Origin: OLB6 sp964493635
GTDB taxonomy: Bacteria; Bacteroidota; Ignavibacteria; Kapaibacteriales; Kapaibacteriaceae
Length of the DNA stretch: 64,000 bases
NCBI GenBank assembly: GCA_964493635.1
Contig: CAZBOW010000007.1
Location: 1 to 64,000 of the forward strand
Direction of reading: 5' to 3'
Below, piece after piece: positions 25,590-35,943 of this stretch. Every line of letters starts with the position of its first letter. Position 1 is the first letter of the stretch. A program made the translations under genes and the position numbers. The notes beneath the pieces were generated by a model. That model was not told the origin of the DNA. It saw only the letters and a program-made list of their open reading frames with translations, and searched no databases.

Positions 25590-26406
25590 CCTGCTGTTTG
25601 GGTTGATAGTCCTTGCGATGGCTGGCCTTGCGTTACCGGTTGACCTGCTATCGCAGGCAACGATCTTCTCCAGCCCCATTGCCAATCCGTACGAGGCCCG
25701 CATCGGGTCGATGTATCAGTTCAGCGACGACCGCCTGCGCCTGGATATTGGTGCATCGATGAATTGGATGCGCGATACCCTCCTGGATATTGGCGGTTCG
25801 GACCTGTACGTGGAGTTGGGAGCCGACTTCATGACGTGGTCGCGTCTGCGTGTGGAAACCAACTTTAAGTTTCCCGTTGAAACGATCGATTACTGGTTTG
25901 GCGTGCACGCCAACGTTGGTGCTGAAGGCTCGCCATGGGAGGGTCGGATTCGTGTGGCTCATATCTCCTCGCACGTTGTCGATGGAGCACTTAGCAGTAG
26001 TGGTCGATTGGTCCCTGAACCCTTCGTCTATAGCCGCGAGTTTGTCGAGGTGCTGGTGGCGCGTCGGCTAGAAGCATTCTCCGACGTCCGCATCTATGGA
26101 GGCCTTACGGCTGTCTGGGCCACGCAGCCGGACGATTGCGATCCCTTTATTCCGCAAGCCGGCGTTGATCTGAACATGCCCATCGGTGGTCCGTGGTTCT
26201 TCTATGGTGGGTACGATGTGCGTCTGATTGGAATCAGCGACCGCTATCATCACGCCACGGCCTGGCAGGCTGGACTGAGGCTTGCCAATGCGAACGGCAC
26301 AGGGCTGCTACTGTCGCTCTACCGCTATCAGGGACGAAGTCTGCATGGGATGTACTACAAGGACTTCGACAACTACTACGCCTTCGGATTCCAGCTCCTG
26401 CTGTAA
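25582..26406 (+). CDS. DUF1207-like outer-membrane beta-barrel protein
   Basis: A 274-aa exported protein. A signal peptide (LLFGLIVLAMAGLALPVDLL) is followed by alternating beta strands and a C-terminus ending in hydrophobic residues (YYAFGFQLLL). Segments RIRVAHISSHVVDGAL, FVYSREFVEVLVAR and VRIYGGLTAVWA match the pattern I know of DUF1207 proteins (xSSHxGD, YSRE, RxYxGL). The function is unknown. It overlaps lpxA by 8 bp, so it is the last gene of the lipid A operon and may act on LPS at the cell surface. Confidence 0.7.
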   Translation: MRNLLFGLIVLAMAGLALPVDLLSQATIFSSPIANPYEARIGSMYQFSDDRLRLDIGASMNWMRDTLLDIGGSDLYVELGADFMTWSRLRVETNFKFPVETIDYWFGVHANVGAEGSPWEGRIRVAHISSHVVDGALSSSGRLVPEPFVYSREFVEVLVARRLEAFSDVRIYGGLTAVWATQPDDCDPFIPQAGVDLNMPIGGPWFFYGGYDVRLIGISDRYHHATAWQAGLRLANANGTGLLLSLYRYQGRSLHGMYYKDFDNYYAFGFQLLL

Positions 26407-26434
26407 ACCTCACCGATCCCGAATCCATTTCCCG

Positions 26435-26442
26435 TACTTTTG
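26435..26442 (+). promoter_or_regulatory. TAnnTTTG promoter element for ychF
   Basis: TACTTTTG fits the Bacteroidota -7 consensus. It ends 7 bp before the ATG at 26450, so the transcript would be nearly leaderless. No clear -33 element is seen. Confidence 0.5.
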
Positions 26443-26449
26443 CGTCATT

Positions 26450-27544
26450 ATGGCAATACAATGTGGTATTGTTGGCCTGCCCAACGTTGGTAAGTCGACA
26501 CTGTTCAATGCTCTGACCTCGAACGAAGCCGAGGCCTCCAATTACCCCTTCTGTACGATCGACCCGAATGTTGGGATCGTGAACGTGCCCGACCCCCGCC
26601 TGAAGGCCCTGTCGGAGAAGTATCAGACCGACCGCGAGGTACCAACCACGGTAGAGTTTGTCGATATCGCCGGTCTTGTGAAGGGGGCTTCGAAGGGCGA
26701 GGGGCTTGGTAATCAGTTTTTGGGCAACATTCGCGCATGTGATGCTGTTGCGCATGTGGTCCGTTGCTTCGAAGAAGACAACATCGTCCACGTCCATGGT
26801 GCGGTCAATCCCTTGCACGACATCGACATTATCGACACCGAGCTGATCCTCAAGGACGTCGAGTCGGTGGAAAAACGTATCACGGCGCTGCATAAGCTGG
26901 TGCGGGCTAACGATAAGGATGCGAAGGCCGAAACGGCCGTGATGGAGTCCTTACGTTCCCACCTCGATGGAGGCAAGCCTGCGCGGACCTTCGAGCGCGA
27001 CGACCTGTCAGCGCCGTGGATCAAGATGCTCCAGCTGCTAACGGACAAGCCGGTGATGTACATCGCCAACACCGATGAAACGGGCGCCAAACAGGGCAAT
27101 GCTCTGGTGGACGCCGTGCGCGCCCGTGCGGCCGAAGAGGGTGCCGTGGTGATTCCAATTTGTGCCAAGATCGAATCGGAAATCGCCGTACTGGAACCCG
27201 ACGACCGAGCCCTGTTCTTGGCCGATCTCGGCATGGAGGAACCTGGTCTGGATACGGTCATTCGCAAGGCGTATGAACTGCTTGGTCTGATCACCTTCTT
27301 CACAGCCGGCAAAAAAGAAACACGTGCCTGGACCGTGCGCCGAAACGCCAAGGCGCCACAGGCGGCGGGCGTGATTCATACAGATTTTGAGAAGGGCTTC
27401 ATTCGCGCCGAGGTGATGGCCTATGCCGACTGGGAGCGGTTGGGAAGCGAGCAGGCGGTGAAGGATGCGGGGTTGTACCGGGTAGAGGGTAAGGAATACG
27501 TGGTCAAGGATGGCGATATCATGTACTTCCGATTCAACGTCTAG
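26450..27544 (+). CDS. ychF: Redox-regulated ATPase/GTPase YchF (OLA1 family)
   Basis: A 364-aa protein, the family's standard length. It has a P-loop GLPNVGKSTLFN, NYPFCTIDPN, FVDIAGLVKGASKGEGLGNQ and a C-terminal TGS domain (FFTAGKKETRAWTVRRNAKA onwards). YchF binds ribosomes and prefers ATP over GTP. ATG 26450 is chosen because homologues start with MxxxCGIVGLPNVGKS. It follows the DUF1207 gene but has its own promoter-like element. Confidence 0.97.
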   Translation: MAIQCGIVGLPNVGKSTLFNALTSNEAEASNYPFCTIDPNVGIVNVPDPRLKALSEKYQTDREVPTTVEFVDIAGLVKGASKGEGLGNQFLGNIRACDAVAHVVRCFEEDNIVHVHGAVNPLHDIDIIDTELILKDVESVEKRITALHKLVRANDKDAKAETAVMESLRSHLDGGKPARTFERDDLSAPWIKMLQLLTDKPVMYIANTDETGAKQGNALVDAVRARAAEEGAVVIPICAKIESEIAVLEPDDRALFLADLGMEEPGLDTVIRKAYELLGLITFFTAGKKETRAWTVRRNAKAPQAAGVIHTDFEKGFIRAEVMAYADWERLGSEQAVKDAGLYRVEGKEYVVKDGDIMYFRFNV

Positions 27545-27556
27545 AGAAAGAGCGTT

Positions 27557-28189
27557 ATGGCAGTACTTGGTCATACGGCCCGATTGGCCATCACCACTCC
27601 ATCGCTGGATGCGTTCCTGGAGGACCTCCTGCAGTTGGAGTTCGACGTCCAGGACCAGTTTGCCACAGACGGACAGATTCTTCTGTCTTGCCAGCAAGGG
27701 CCGGAGCGAGCCTACCAGTTAGCGTATCAGTCCGATCGGCCAACTCCGGCTGTTCCCGATGGGCTCGGCCTGCCGATCACCGTGGCAGCCGGCGATTCCG
27801 GCAGCGCCATCCAACGCACCGGTGAACGGAACCCACTGTTGGGCTATCTGGATGCCATCGTCGTTCCGTCGACCGATCCGTTGGCAGATCGTCGTGCACT
27901 TGAAGACGTCGGGTTCTTCGTCCTTGAAGAGTTTCTAGGAACCAACGCGCAGAGTGATGTTACGGACGGCCTGGTGACGTTGTCGCTGGCCTCTCATGCG
28001 CGTACACCATTCCTGCAGTATCGCCAAGAACTCACCGAGGCCGTGCTGGCCGACCTTCAGTCGCTCGAGGGCATTGCATGCACGGTGCACCTCGGAGGGG
28101 AGCAGCTGCGCGACGGCGTAAGTCATCTGCGCCTGACGCTCCGCGACGGCTTCACCATTGTGGTGATTCATGATGGAAACTACGAGTAA
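27557..28189 (+). CDS. Hypothetical protein, possibly VOC-fold (210 aa)
   Basis: I do not recognise a specific family. The opening (LGHTARLAITTPSLDAFLED) and the repeated beta-alpha-beta pattern in the second half suggest a vicinal-oxygen-chelate/glyoxalase-like fold of paired modules. A clear metal triad is not visible. It lies 12 bp after ychF and its end is just upstream of the HAD gene, so it belongs to the ychF-HAD-queG-trxB transcript. Confidence 0.6.
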   Translation: MAVLGHTARLAITTPSLDAFLEDLLQLEFDVQDQFATDGQILLSCQQGPERAYQLAYQSDRPTPAVPDGLGLPITVAAGDSGSAIQRTGERNPLLGYLDAIVVPSTDPLADRRALEDVGFFVLEEFLGTNAQSDVTDGLVTLSLASHARTPFLQYRQELTEAVLADLQSLEGIACTVHLGGEQLRDGVSHLRLTLRDGFTIVVIHDGNYE

Positions 28190-28208
28190 TCCAGGGGAGG
28201 GGACGTCC

Positions 28209-28871
28209 ATGCTACCACAACTGATCATGTTCGACCTGGACGGAACGCTGGTGGACTCCCGCAAGGGAATCGAGCACACGCTACGACTTACCTTGGAAGC
28301 ATGCCACAAGCCCCTTGCCAGCGATCACGATCTGTCGTGGTGCATCGGTAGCTCGCTCTGGAAGATCTTCGAGCACTACCTCGAAACCACCAATCGTGAG
28401 GTTCTCGATCATGCCGTGGCAACGTACCGCCACATCTACCGTGATGGTCCGATGTTTGAATACACGGTGTATCCGGGTGTGGTGGACGCCTTGGCCGAGC
28501 TGCATCGTTTGGGCGCACGCCTGGTGATTGCCACAGCCAAGGCGCATGAGTATGCTCGCGAAGTGATTTCCGCGTCGTCGTTTGCCAGCTCGATTCACCA
28601 CGTCTACGGTTCGGAATTGGACGGCACCAACGTCGAGAAGCAGGACCTGATTCGGCATGTGCTGCGTACTGAGGGTCGTGCCTCGCATGAGGCCATCATG
28701 GTGGGGGATCGCCATCACGACATTCAGGGAGCGGTGGCCAATGGTGTTCCGTGCATTGCTGTTGCCTATGGATATGGCACTGTGGACGAGTTCACGTATG
28801 CCGATGCCACCATCACCCACGCTCACGACCTCGTGTCCACGATTACACGGCTCCATGCCCAAGAGAGATGA
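28209..28871 (+). CDS. HAD-superfamily phosphatase, phosphoglycolate phosphatase-like
   Basis: A 220-aa HAD hydrolase with motif I MFDLDGTLVDS (nucleophile Asp), a small helical cap, motif II IATAK, motif III Lys and motif IV IMVGDRHHDIQGA. It is similar to Gph/PpaX-type enzymes; the substrate cannot be fixed. ATG 28209 is preferred to one 13 codons upstream because GGAGGGG precedes it. The queG start lies 17 bp inside its end. Confidence 0.85.
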   Translation: MLPQLIMFDLDGTLVDSRKGIEHTLRLTLEACHKPLASDHDLSWCIGSSLWKIFEHYLETTNREVLDHAVATYRHIYRDGPMFEYTVYPGVVDALAELHRLGARLVIATAKAHEYAREVISASSFASSIHHVYGSELDGTNVEKQDLIRHVLRTEGRASHEAIMVGDRHHDIQGAVANGVPCIAVAYGYGTVDEFTYADATITHAHDLVSTITRLHAQER

Positions 28872-29799
28872 TGCTCAACAGGTGATCGCCGCGGCGCATC
28901 GCATCGGCTTTGATGCCGCTGCCATTGCGCTGGCCGAGCCGCTTGTGGACCCTATCGCGCGGTATCGAGCGTGGCTGGCCCAGGGCAACCATGGGATGAT
29001 GCAATGGATGGAGCGCAATGTGGACAAGCGGGGAGACCTCACGGAGGTGTTGCCCGGTGCCCGAAGCGTGATTGTCGTGGCGCGTAACTACTACACGCCT
29101 CATCACCATGCAGACGACAGCACGGGGAAGATCTCCCGCTACGCCTGGGGCGACGATTACCACGATGTTATGACTCCGCTGCTCGATGAGCTCAGCCGCG
29201 AGGTGGAGAGGATTGTGCCGGGAAGTACTACGCGTCGGTATGTTGATACAGGTCCCGTCATGGAGAAGGAGTGGGCGATTCGCTCTGGGTTAGCCTGGCG
29301 AGGAAAGCACTCGAACGTGCTTCGTCGAGACATTGGTTCGTGGTTCTTTCTTGGCGTGGTTATCACCACGGCCGAGCTGGAAGCCGGAAGTCCGATGGCA
29401 GACTTCTGCGGAACATGCACGGCCTGTATCGATGCCTGCCCAACCAACGCCATCACCGAGCCGTACGTTGTCGATAGTCGGAAGTGCATCTCCTATTGGA
29501 CGATCGAAGTCAAGCCGGAGCATGACGTGCCGCCGGACATCGCACAACACATGGATGGTTGGCTCTACGGCTGCGACGTGTGCCAGGACGTCTGTCCGTG
29601 GAATCGGTTTGAAGCCCCCACCACCGAACCGCGATTTGAGCCCCGTGACATGGTTACGGAACTCAACCCGTCCATCGTTGTAGATTTGCAGCCGGAAACC
29701 TTTGCGCGGCGCTTTGCCGGCAGCCCGATGAAACGTGCCAAGTTGGCCGGACTTCAGCGGAGCGCTCGAATTCTATTGGAGAACACTACTGATGAGTAA
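28855..29799 (+). CDS. queG: Epoxyqueuosine reductase
   Basis: A 314-aa cobalamin- and Fe-S-dependent enzyme for the last step of queuosine synthesis in tRNA. The N-terminal reductase part is followed by two [4Fe-4S] motifs: CGTCTACIDACPTNAI near residue 184 and CDVCQDVCPWN near 241. The C-terminus is slightly shorter than in some homologues. Start ATG 28855 lies inside the HAD gene. The stop overlaps trxB by 8 bp (ATGAGTAA). Confidence 0.95.
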   Translation: MPKRDDAQQVIAAAHRIGFDAAAIALAEPLVDPIARYRAWLAQGNHGMMQWMERNVDKRGDLTEVLPGARSVIVVARNYYTPHHHADDSTGKISRYAWGDDYHDVMTPLLDELSREVERIVPGSTTRRYVDTGPVMEKEWAIRSGLAWRGKHSNVLRRDIGSWFFLGVVITTAELEAGSPMADFCGTCTACIDACPTNAITEPYVVDSRKCISYWTIEVKPEHDVPPDIAQHMDGWLYGCDVCQDVCPWNRFEAPTTEPRFEPRDMVTELNPSIVVDLQPETFARRFAGSPMKRAKLAGLQRSARILLENTTDE

Positions 29800-30772
29800 C
29801 GCACCATCACAGCACACCGACATTGCCATCATTGGGGCAGGTCCTGCCGGCTTTACGGCCGCACTCTATGCCAGCCGTGCCAACCTTGGCGTGGTGATCT
29901 TCGAGGGCATGCAGCCCGGAGGTCAGCTCACGATCACCACGGAGGTGGAGAACTACCCAGGCTTTGAGCACGGTATCATGGGCCCAGAGCTGATGGATGT
30001 GATGCGAAAGCAGGCGCATCGCTTTGGTGCGCACAGCAAGTTCGAGACGATCGCCAAGGTTGATCTCTCGAAGCGCCCCTTTACCCTCTGGAATGAACGC
30101 GGCGAAGCCACCACAGCCGATGCAATCATCATTGCCACGGGAGCCTCGGCGAAGCTGCTCGGAGCAACGGGCGAGGACACCTACATGGGCTATGGTGTGA
30201 GTGCCTGTGCAACCTGCGACGGCTTCTTCTTCCGCGATCAACGCGTGTTTGTCATCGGCGGTGGGGATACCGCCATGGAAGAGGCCAACTATCTTACGCG
30301 GTTTGCCTCCGTGGTCACCATCGTGCACCGCCGAGACGATTTTCGTGCGTCGAAGATCATGCTCGAGCGTGCTCAGGCTAATCCCAAAATCAGGTTCCTC
30401 CTCAACAGCGTCGTGGACGAGTACGTAGGAACCGAGGTCAACGGCATGAAGAAACTCACCCATCTGGCCGTGCGCAACACCGTAACAAACAGCGTCGAGA
30501 TGATGGAAGCCGACGGTGCCTTTGTGGCGATCGGTCACCAGCCCAATACGTCCCTTTTCACCGGGGTGCTGGACATGGACGACGTGGGATACATCCGCAC
30601 GAAGCCGGGAACGAGCTACACCAACGTGCCTGGCGTGTTTGCCAGTGGCGATGCCCAAGACAGTGTGTACCGGCAAGCCATTACGGCGGCAGGGTCTGGC
30701 TGCATGGCCGCTATCGATGCCGAGCGATGGCTAGAAACGGTTCGCCACGAGGCTGCGGCTACTCCACAGTAA
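29792..30772 (+). CDS. trxB: Thioredoxin reductase
   Basis: A 326-aa FAD flavoprotein that reduces thioredoxin with NADPH. It has FAD-binding IIGAGPAGFTAALYASRANL, the active-site motif CATCDGFFF near residue 139, NADPH-binding IGGGDTAMEEA, and the C-terminal FAD motif GVFASGDAQD. Length and motifs are normal. Last gene of the ychF group; its end overlaps the convergent VWA-SPOR gene by 14 bp. Confidence 0.96.
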   Translation: MSNAPSQHTDIAIIGAGPAGFTAALYASRANLGVVIFEGMQPGGQLTITTEVENYPGFEHGIMGPELMDVMRKQAHRFGAHSKFETIAKVDLSKRPFTLWNERGEATTADAIIIATGASAKLLGATGEDTYMGYGVSACATCDGFFFRDQRVFVIGGGDTAMEEANYLTRFASVVTIVHRRDDFRASKIMLERAQANPKIRFLLNSVVDEYVGTEVNGMKKLTHLAVRNTVTNSVEMMEADGAFVAIGHQPNTSLFTGVLDMDDVGYIRTKPGTSYTNVPGVFASGDAQDSVYRQAITAAGSGCMAAIDAERWLETVRHEAAATPQ

Positions 30773-32404
30773 CGATCGGGGCCTTGTACTTCTTGCTTGC
30801 CAGCTGTGCGGCTGATTCTGCCGCCTGCAGGGTAGAGAATCCCCACAGCCGCACCTGATAGGCCGGGCTGCGTCCATCCAGGATCGGCTCCATGTAGGAG
30901 CGGTATCCGCGGCCCGTCCATGTGTTCACCCACTCAAGGGCTTGCTCTTCGGAGGCATATTGGCCCACTAGAACGGTGTAGGGCAGATCGGCATCGCGGA
31001 GGTAGTAGGCCTCAACACGATTGTTGAGCAAGCGCTGCGTACCATCGGTCTGCAGGTAGAACAGCGGGCGCCGACTGCCGTCGGACCGCACCCGTAGTTG
31101 CTGTGGTCGCACGCCAGCGGCGATGAGCGCGTCGGCAACAACGGCCACGCGTTCGCCTGCCCGATCATCGTGGTTACTGCGCACATCCGGACTGACGTGA
31201 CCAACCAACTGCAGTACCCGTGTTGTATCGGCGTCGAGGTCTTCGGCAATCATCTGCAGGACGGCTGCGTAGTCGTCAACTCCTTGGTTCGTCGTATCGG
31301 CGAAGAGCGCCAACACGGCGCGATTGGTTACCAGCTCCGGCACCACGTCCGGCACCATGATGGTATCGGCAATCACATGACTGGTAGAGTCCGACTGCCA
31401 GCCGACAATAAACAGCTCTTCCGTGCATCGCACGCTATCGCGGGCTACGAAGACGTCGGTGTGGTGCTTGGCACTGTAGAGCACTTCTCGTAGAACGTCC
31501 ACGGCTGATTCGGCATCGGCAGCCTCCAAGCGGTAGAAGCAACCACCGGTAGCGGCCGTTAGATATCGATACTCGTAGCCACGGACGTCCGGACCAACCG
31601 CAATCACCACAACGGCAACATCGGCCGAACGAGCCTGCTCGACAAGGGCTCGCACGGACATTCCCAGCGAGGCCACATCATTGCTGGCGGTAACAAGCAC
31701 CACCACCGACGTCGAACCAGCAGGAGAATCGTCCCGCGAACCCTCACGCGAACCCAGCACACTGATGCCATGGCGAAGGGCGCGATAGACGGCCGGTATT
31801 CCCGCCGGTAGCTGTTGTGGAAGGCCGTCGCAGCGCGGACCAGCTCGGAAGGGCGCATCGATCGGTGACACCTCAAAGAGCTCGTGATCGAAGGTCGCAA
31901 TACCAATGCTATCGATGCCCATAAAACCAGCAGCGCGATCGGCCAGCGATTGCAGCACCGCCGGAGCTAGGTTCGACGACGTCAGCGAATGATCGATCAA
32001 GACATAGGCAGCCGTTGGCGGGGTGTCGAACTGCCATGCGGTTTCGGTAACGATCGGCACATGAGGCGTCGCCATCGTCTCGCCCCGGCAGCCTGAGCGA
32101 ATCACCCACGAGCCCCCTGCCGCGGCGGCCGAGCGAGCATTGCCGAATTGATCGGTGAGAACCACGTTGAACGAGAGTCCCGCCGGAGTGCGCCGGTACC
32201 CGGCAACATGTAAACGCGTAATGCTGCCTACGGTGTCGTTCGAGGCTCCCCGCAGGTAGTACGACGGCGTCGTGTTGATTGGTAGGGGGCTGGGCCCCGT
32301 GCTCACGTCCTGGGCAACAAGGAATAGCGGACAGCTCACAACATGAAGTAGCGCAAGAAGTAGAGCAAGAAGCAGAGAACGCAGCGGTCGAACGAGCACA
32401 GTGA

Positions 32405-32408
<4 letters not shown>
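30759..32408 (-). CDS. Secreted VWA - OmpA-like - SPOR domain protein
   Basis: A 549-aa exported protein; the signal peptide is a long Leu-rich helix (SLLLALLLALLHVV). A von Willebrand A-like domain covers about 120-330 (YVLIDHSLTSS replaces the usual DxSxS). An OmpA-like segment follows (VLQLVGHVSPDVR; ERVAVVADALIAAGVRPQQL). A C-terminal SPOR domain (YTVLVGQYASEEQALEWV) should bind denuded peptidoglycan at septa. The combination suggests a periplasmic cell-wall or division-linked scaffold; that is inference. ATG 32408 overlaps the clpB stop (ATGA). Confidence 0.75.
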
Positions 32409-33772
<1,364 letters not shown>

Positions 33773-33872
33773 NNNNNNNNNNNNNNNNNNNNNNNNNNNN
33801 NNNNNNNNNNNNNNNNNNNNNNNNNNNNNNNNNNNNNNNNNNNNNNNNNNNNNNNNNNNNNNNNNNNNNNNN
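33773..33872. other. Scaffold gap (100 N) in clpB
   Basis: A conventional 100-N placeholder of unknown true size. From the ClpB family length, at least about 1.2 kb of coding sequence is missing here. Confidence 0.95.
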
Positions 33873-33915
33873 GGTGTAATTTGTAGAGGTTCAACGAACG
33901 AAGAGCATCGCACGC

Positions 33916-34602
33916 ATGGATCCAGTTGTACGCCTCGTTATCATCATCGTTCAGAGTTACATCATCGGCTCGATTCCCTCGGCCCTGATCGTGAGTAAGT
34001 CCTTTTTTGGATTCGACATCCGCACCAAGGGCAGTGGAAACATGGGAAGCACCAATGTGTTTCGCGTGTTAGGGTGGAAGTGGGGGCTGGTTGTGCAAAT
34101 CGCCGACATTCTCAAGGGATTTACCGCCGTTGGCCTGGTAGCCTACTTCTTTGACTCTACCATGCCGTTTGTCAACGCCACTCCCTTTGAAGATGCGACC
34201 GTGGTAAAGATGATTGCAGGGTTATGTGCCGTCATCGGCCATATCTGGTCGGTCTTCGCCGGGTTCAAGGGTGGCAAGGGGATCAACACCTCGGTGGGGT
34301 TGTTGATTGCCATGGCCCCGGTCGAGGTGGCGGTCGCTGCTGGTGTCTTCCTGCTGTTGGTCTTTGCCTCTGGATATGTGTCACTGGGATCCATCGTGGC
34401 TGCCGCCGTGGTTCCGGGAACGATGGCCTTCCGGTATAACATTCTTGGTGTCGAGATTGAGGGGTACGACGTTCTTGTCCACTCCTTCATCGTGCTGGCA
34501 CTCCTGGTGATTTATGCGCACCGATCGAATGTGAAACGCCTTCTGGCCGGCACCGAGAATCGCTTTACCAAGCTCATGTTGTTCAAACGATCCACCCGCT
34601 AA
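33916..34602 (+). CDS. plsY: Acyl-phosphate:glycerol-3-phosphate acyltransferase
   Basis: A 228-aa inner-membrane enzyme that acylates glycerol-3-phosphate in phospholipid synthesis. Conserved motifs are GSGNMGSTNVFR near residue 39 and GHIWSVFAGFKGGKG near 110, with at least five membrane helices. It lies 7 bp upstream of gpsA, which makes its substrate, so the pair is a functional unit. Confidence 0.95.
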   Translation: MDPVVRLVIIIVQSYIIGSIPSALIVSKSFFGFDIRTKGSGNMGSTNVFRVLGWKWGLVVQIADILKGFTAVGLVAYFFDSTMPFVNATPFEDATVVKMIAGLCAVIGHIWSVFAGFKGGKGINTSVGLLIAMAPVEVAVAAGVFLLLVFASGYVSLGSIVAAAVVPGTMAFRYNILGVEIEGYDVLVHSFIVLALLVIYAHRSNVKRLLAGTENRFTKLMLFKRSTR

Positions 34603-34609
34603 GCACCGC

Positions 34610-35605
34610 ATGCGCATTGGAATTGTAGGAGCTGGAGCGTGGGGTACGGCCTTGGCCCATGTTGCCGCTCTCAACGGTCATGACGTGCTGCTGTGGTCGT
34701 ACGATCCAGCCGTTGTCGATCAGATCAACACGCGGCACATCAATCAGTCGTACCTTCCGCAGGGCACCTTGCAGGATGGCGTCCGTGCCACAGCAGCCAT
34801 CGAGGACCTTGCTGGCTGTGCAGTGGTGATCAATGCCACACCGACGCAGTTTATCCGCTCGACGTTTACGCAGCACTCCAATCTGGACGCACTGTTTGCC
34901 GGAACCATCCTCGTCAACGTGGCCAAGGGTATCGAGCTTGGTACGCACCTGCGGGTATCCGAGATCTTCGATCAGATTATGCCGTCGAAAGCGGCCTTTG
35001 TGGTCCTCAGTGGACCGTCGCATGCCGAAGAGGTGATCCGCGACATGCCCACAACCGTCGTTGTTGCCAGCCAGCACCACGATGCGGCAAAGGTGGTTCA
35101 GGAGGCTCTCTCCACCGAAACCTTTCGTGTGTACACGTCGGCGGACGTCATCGGTGTGGAGATCTGTGGCTCGCTGAAAAACGTGATTGCCATTGCCGCC
35201 GGAATCATCGATGGGGCGCAACTTGGCGATAACACCAAGGCCGCGGTGATGACCCGTGGCTTGGCCGAGATGGCACGGCTGGGTCAGGCCGTAGGTGCCG
35301 ACAAGGACACGTTCTTCGGGCTGGCTGGTATGGGCGATCTGATCGTGACGTGCGACTCGCGCCATTCGCGCAATCGCTTTGTTGGAGAAGAAGTTGGCAA
35401 GGGGAGGTCCCTGCAGGACGTTTTAGCAGGCATGACGGCGGTGGCCGAAGGGGTGCCGACAACCACCGCTGCGCTGGAGTTAGCCGCTGAAGCCGGCGTA
35501 GAGCTTCCCATCACGCAGAAAGTGGCTCAGATCTTGTTCGAAGGGGAGGATCCTCTGCGGGCGATCCACGACCTGATGGTTCGGCCTCACAAGTCGGAGT
35601 CGTGA
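34610..35605 (+). CDS. gpsA: Glycerol-3-phosphate dehydrogenase [NAD(P)+]
   Basis: A 331-aa enzyme that reduces dihydroxyacetone phosphate to glycerol-3-phosphate. It has the NAD-binding IGIVGAGAWGTALA, the catalytic-domain motif VEICGSLKNVIAIAAGIIDG with the active-site Lys, and GLAGMGDLIVTCDSRHSRNR. Pairs with plsY. Ends two bases before the convergent xseB stop, at the edge of a hexamer repeat. Confidence 0.96.
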   Translation: MRIGIVGAGAWGTALAHVAALNGHDVLLWSYDPAVVDQINTRHINQSYLPQGTLQDGVRATAAIEDLAGCAVVINATPTQFIRSTFTQHSNLDALFAGTILVNVAKGIELGTHLRVSEIFDQIMPSKAAFVVLSGPSHAEEVIRDMPTTVVVASQHHDAAKVVQEALSTETFRVYTSADVIGVEICGSLKNVIAIAAGIIDGAQLGDNTKAAVMTRGLAEMARLGQAVGADKDTFFGLAGMGDLIVTCDSRHSRNRFVGEEVGKGRSLQDVLAGMTAVAEGVPTTTAALELAAEAGVELPITQKVAQILFEGEDPLRAIHDLMVRPHKSES

Positions 35606-35606
35606 T

Positions 35607-35645
35607 CCTAATCCTGATCCCGATCCCGATCCCGATCGCGATCCG
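35607..35645. repeat. Hexanucleotide tandem repeat at the xseB 3' end
   Basis: Successive 6-bp units of the form ATCCCG/ATCCTG run from about 35607 to 35645. They encode a tail of alternating Asp and Arg at the C-terminus of XseB (TDRDRDRDRDQD). Such arrays are prone to slippage. Confidence 0.85.
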
Positions 35646-35838
35646 TTAGCGATCCGCCCAACTCTTGAATGCGCAGTTCCGCCCGCTCCAGGTAGGTACG
35701 CGCCGTTGCTGCAAGATCCATGCCTTCGGCAAACAACTGTAGCTGTTCCTCCAGCGGAACGTCACCTCGATCGAGAATCGAGGCAATCTCCTGCAGGCGC
35801 TTTAAGTGTTCTTCGATCGACAGGGGAGCGGTTTTCTT
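35608..35838 (-). CDS. xseB: Exodeoxyribonuclease VII small subunit (5' end in gap)
   Basis: Seventy-six residues are visible: the family core SIEEHLKRLQEIASILDRGD, then PLEEQLQLFAEGMDLAATAR. Only the first few codons are lost in the N run. After the normal end of the protein (IQELGG) comes a repetitive Asp-Arg tail. XseB with several copies bound to XseA degrades single-stranded DNA. xseA is on the other side of the gap in the same direction. Confidence 0.88.
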   Translation of the reverse strand, partial: KKTAPLSIEEHLKRLQEIASILDRGDVPLEEQLQLFAEGMDLAATARTYLERAELRIQELGGSLTDRDRDRDRDQD

Positions 35839-35938
35839 NNNNNNNNNNNNNNNNNNNNNNNNNNNNNNNNNNNNNNNNNNNNNNNNNNNNNNNNNNNNNN
35901 NNNNNNNNNNNNNNNNNNNNNNNNNNNNNNNNNNNNNN
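35839..35938. other. Scaffold gap (100 N) between xseA and xseB
   Basis: A 100-N placeholder. Only a few xseB codons seem missing, so the real gap may be short. Confidence 0.95.
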
Positions 35939-35943
35939 TCGGA

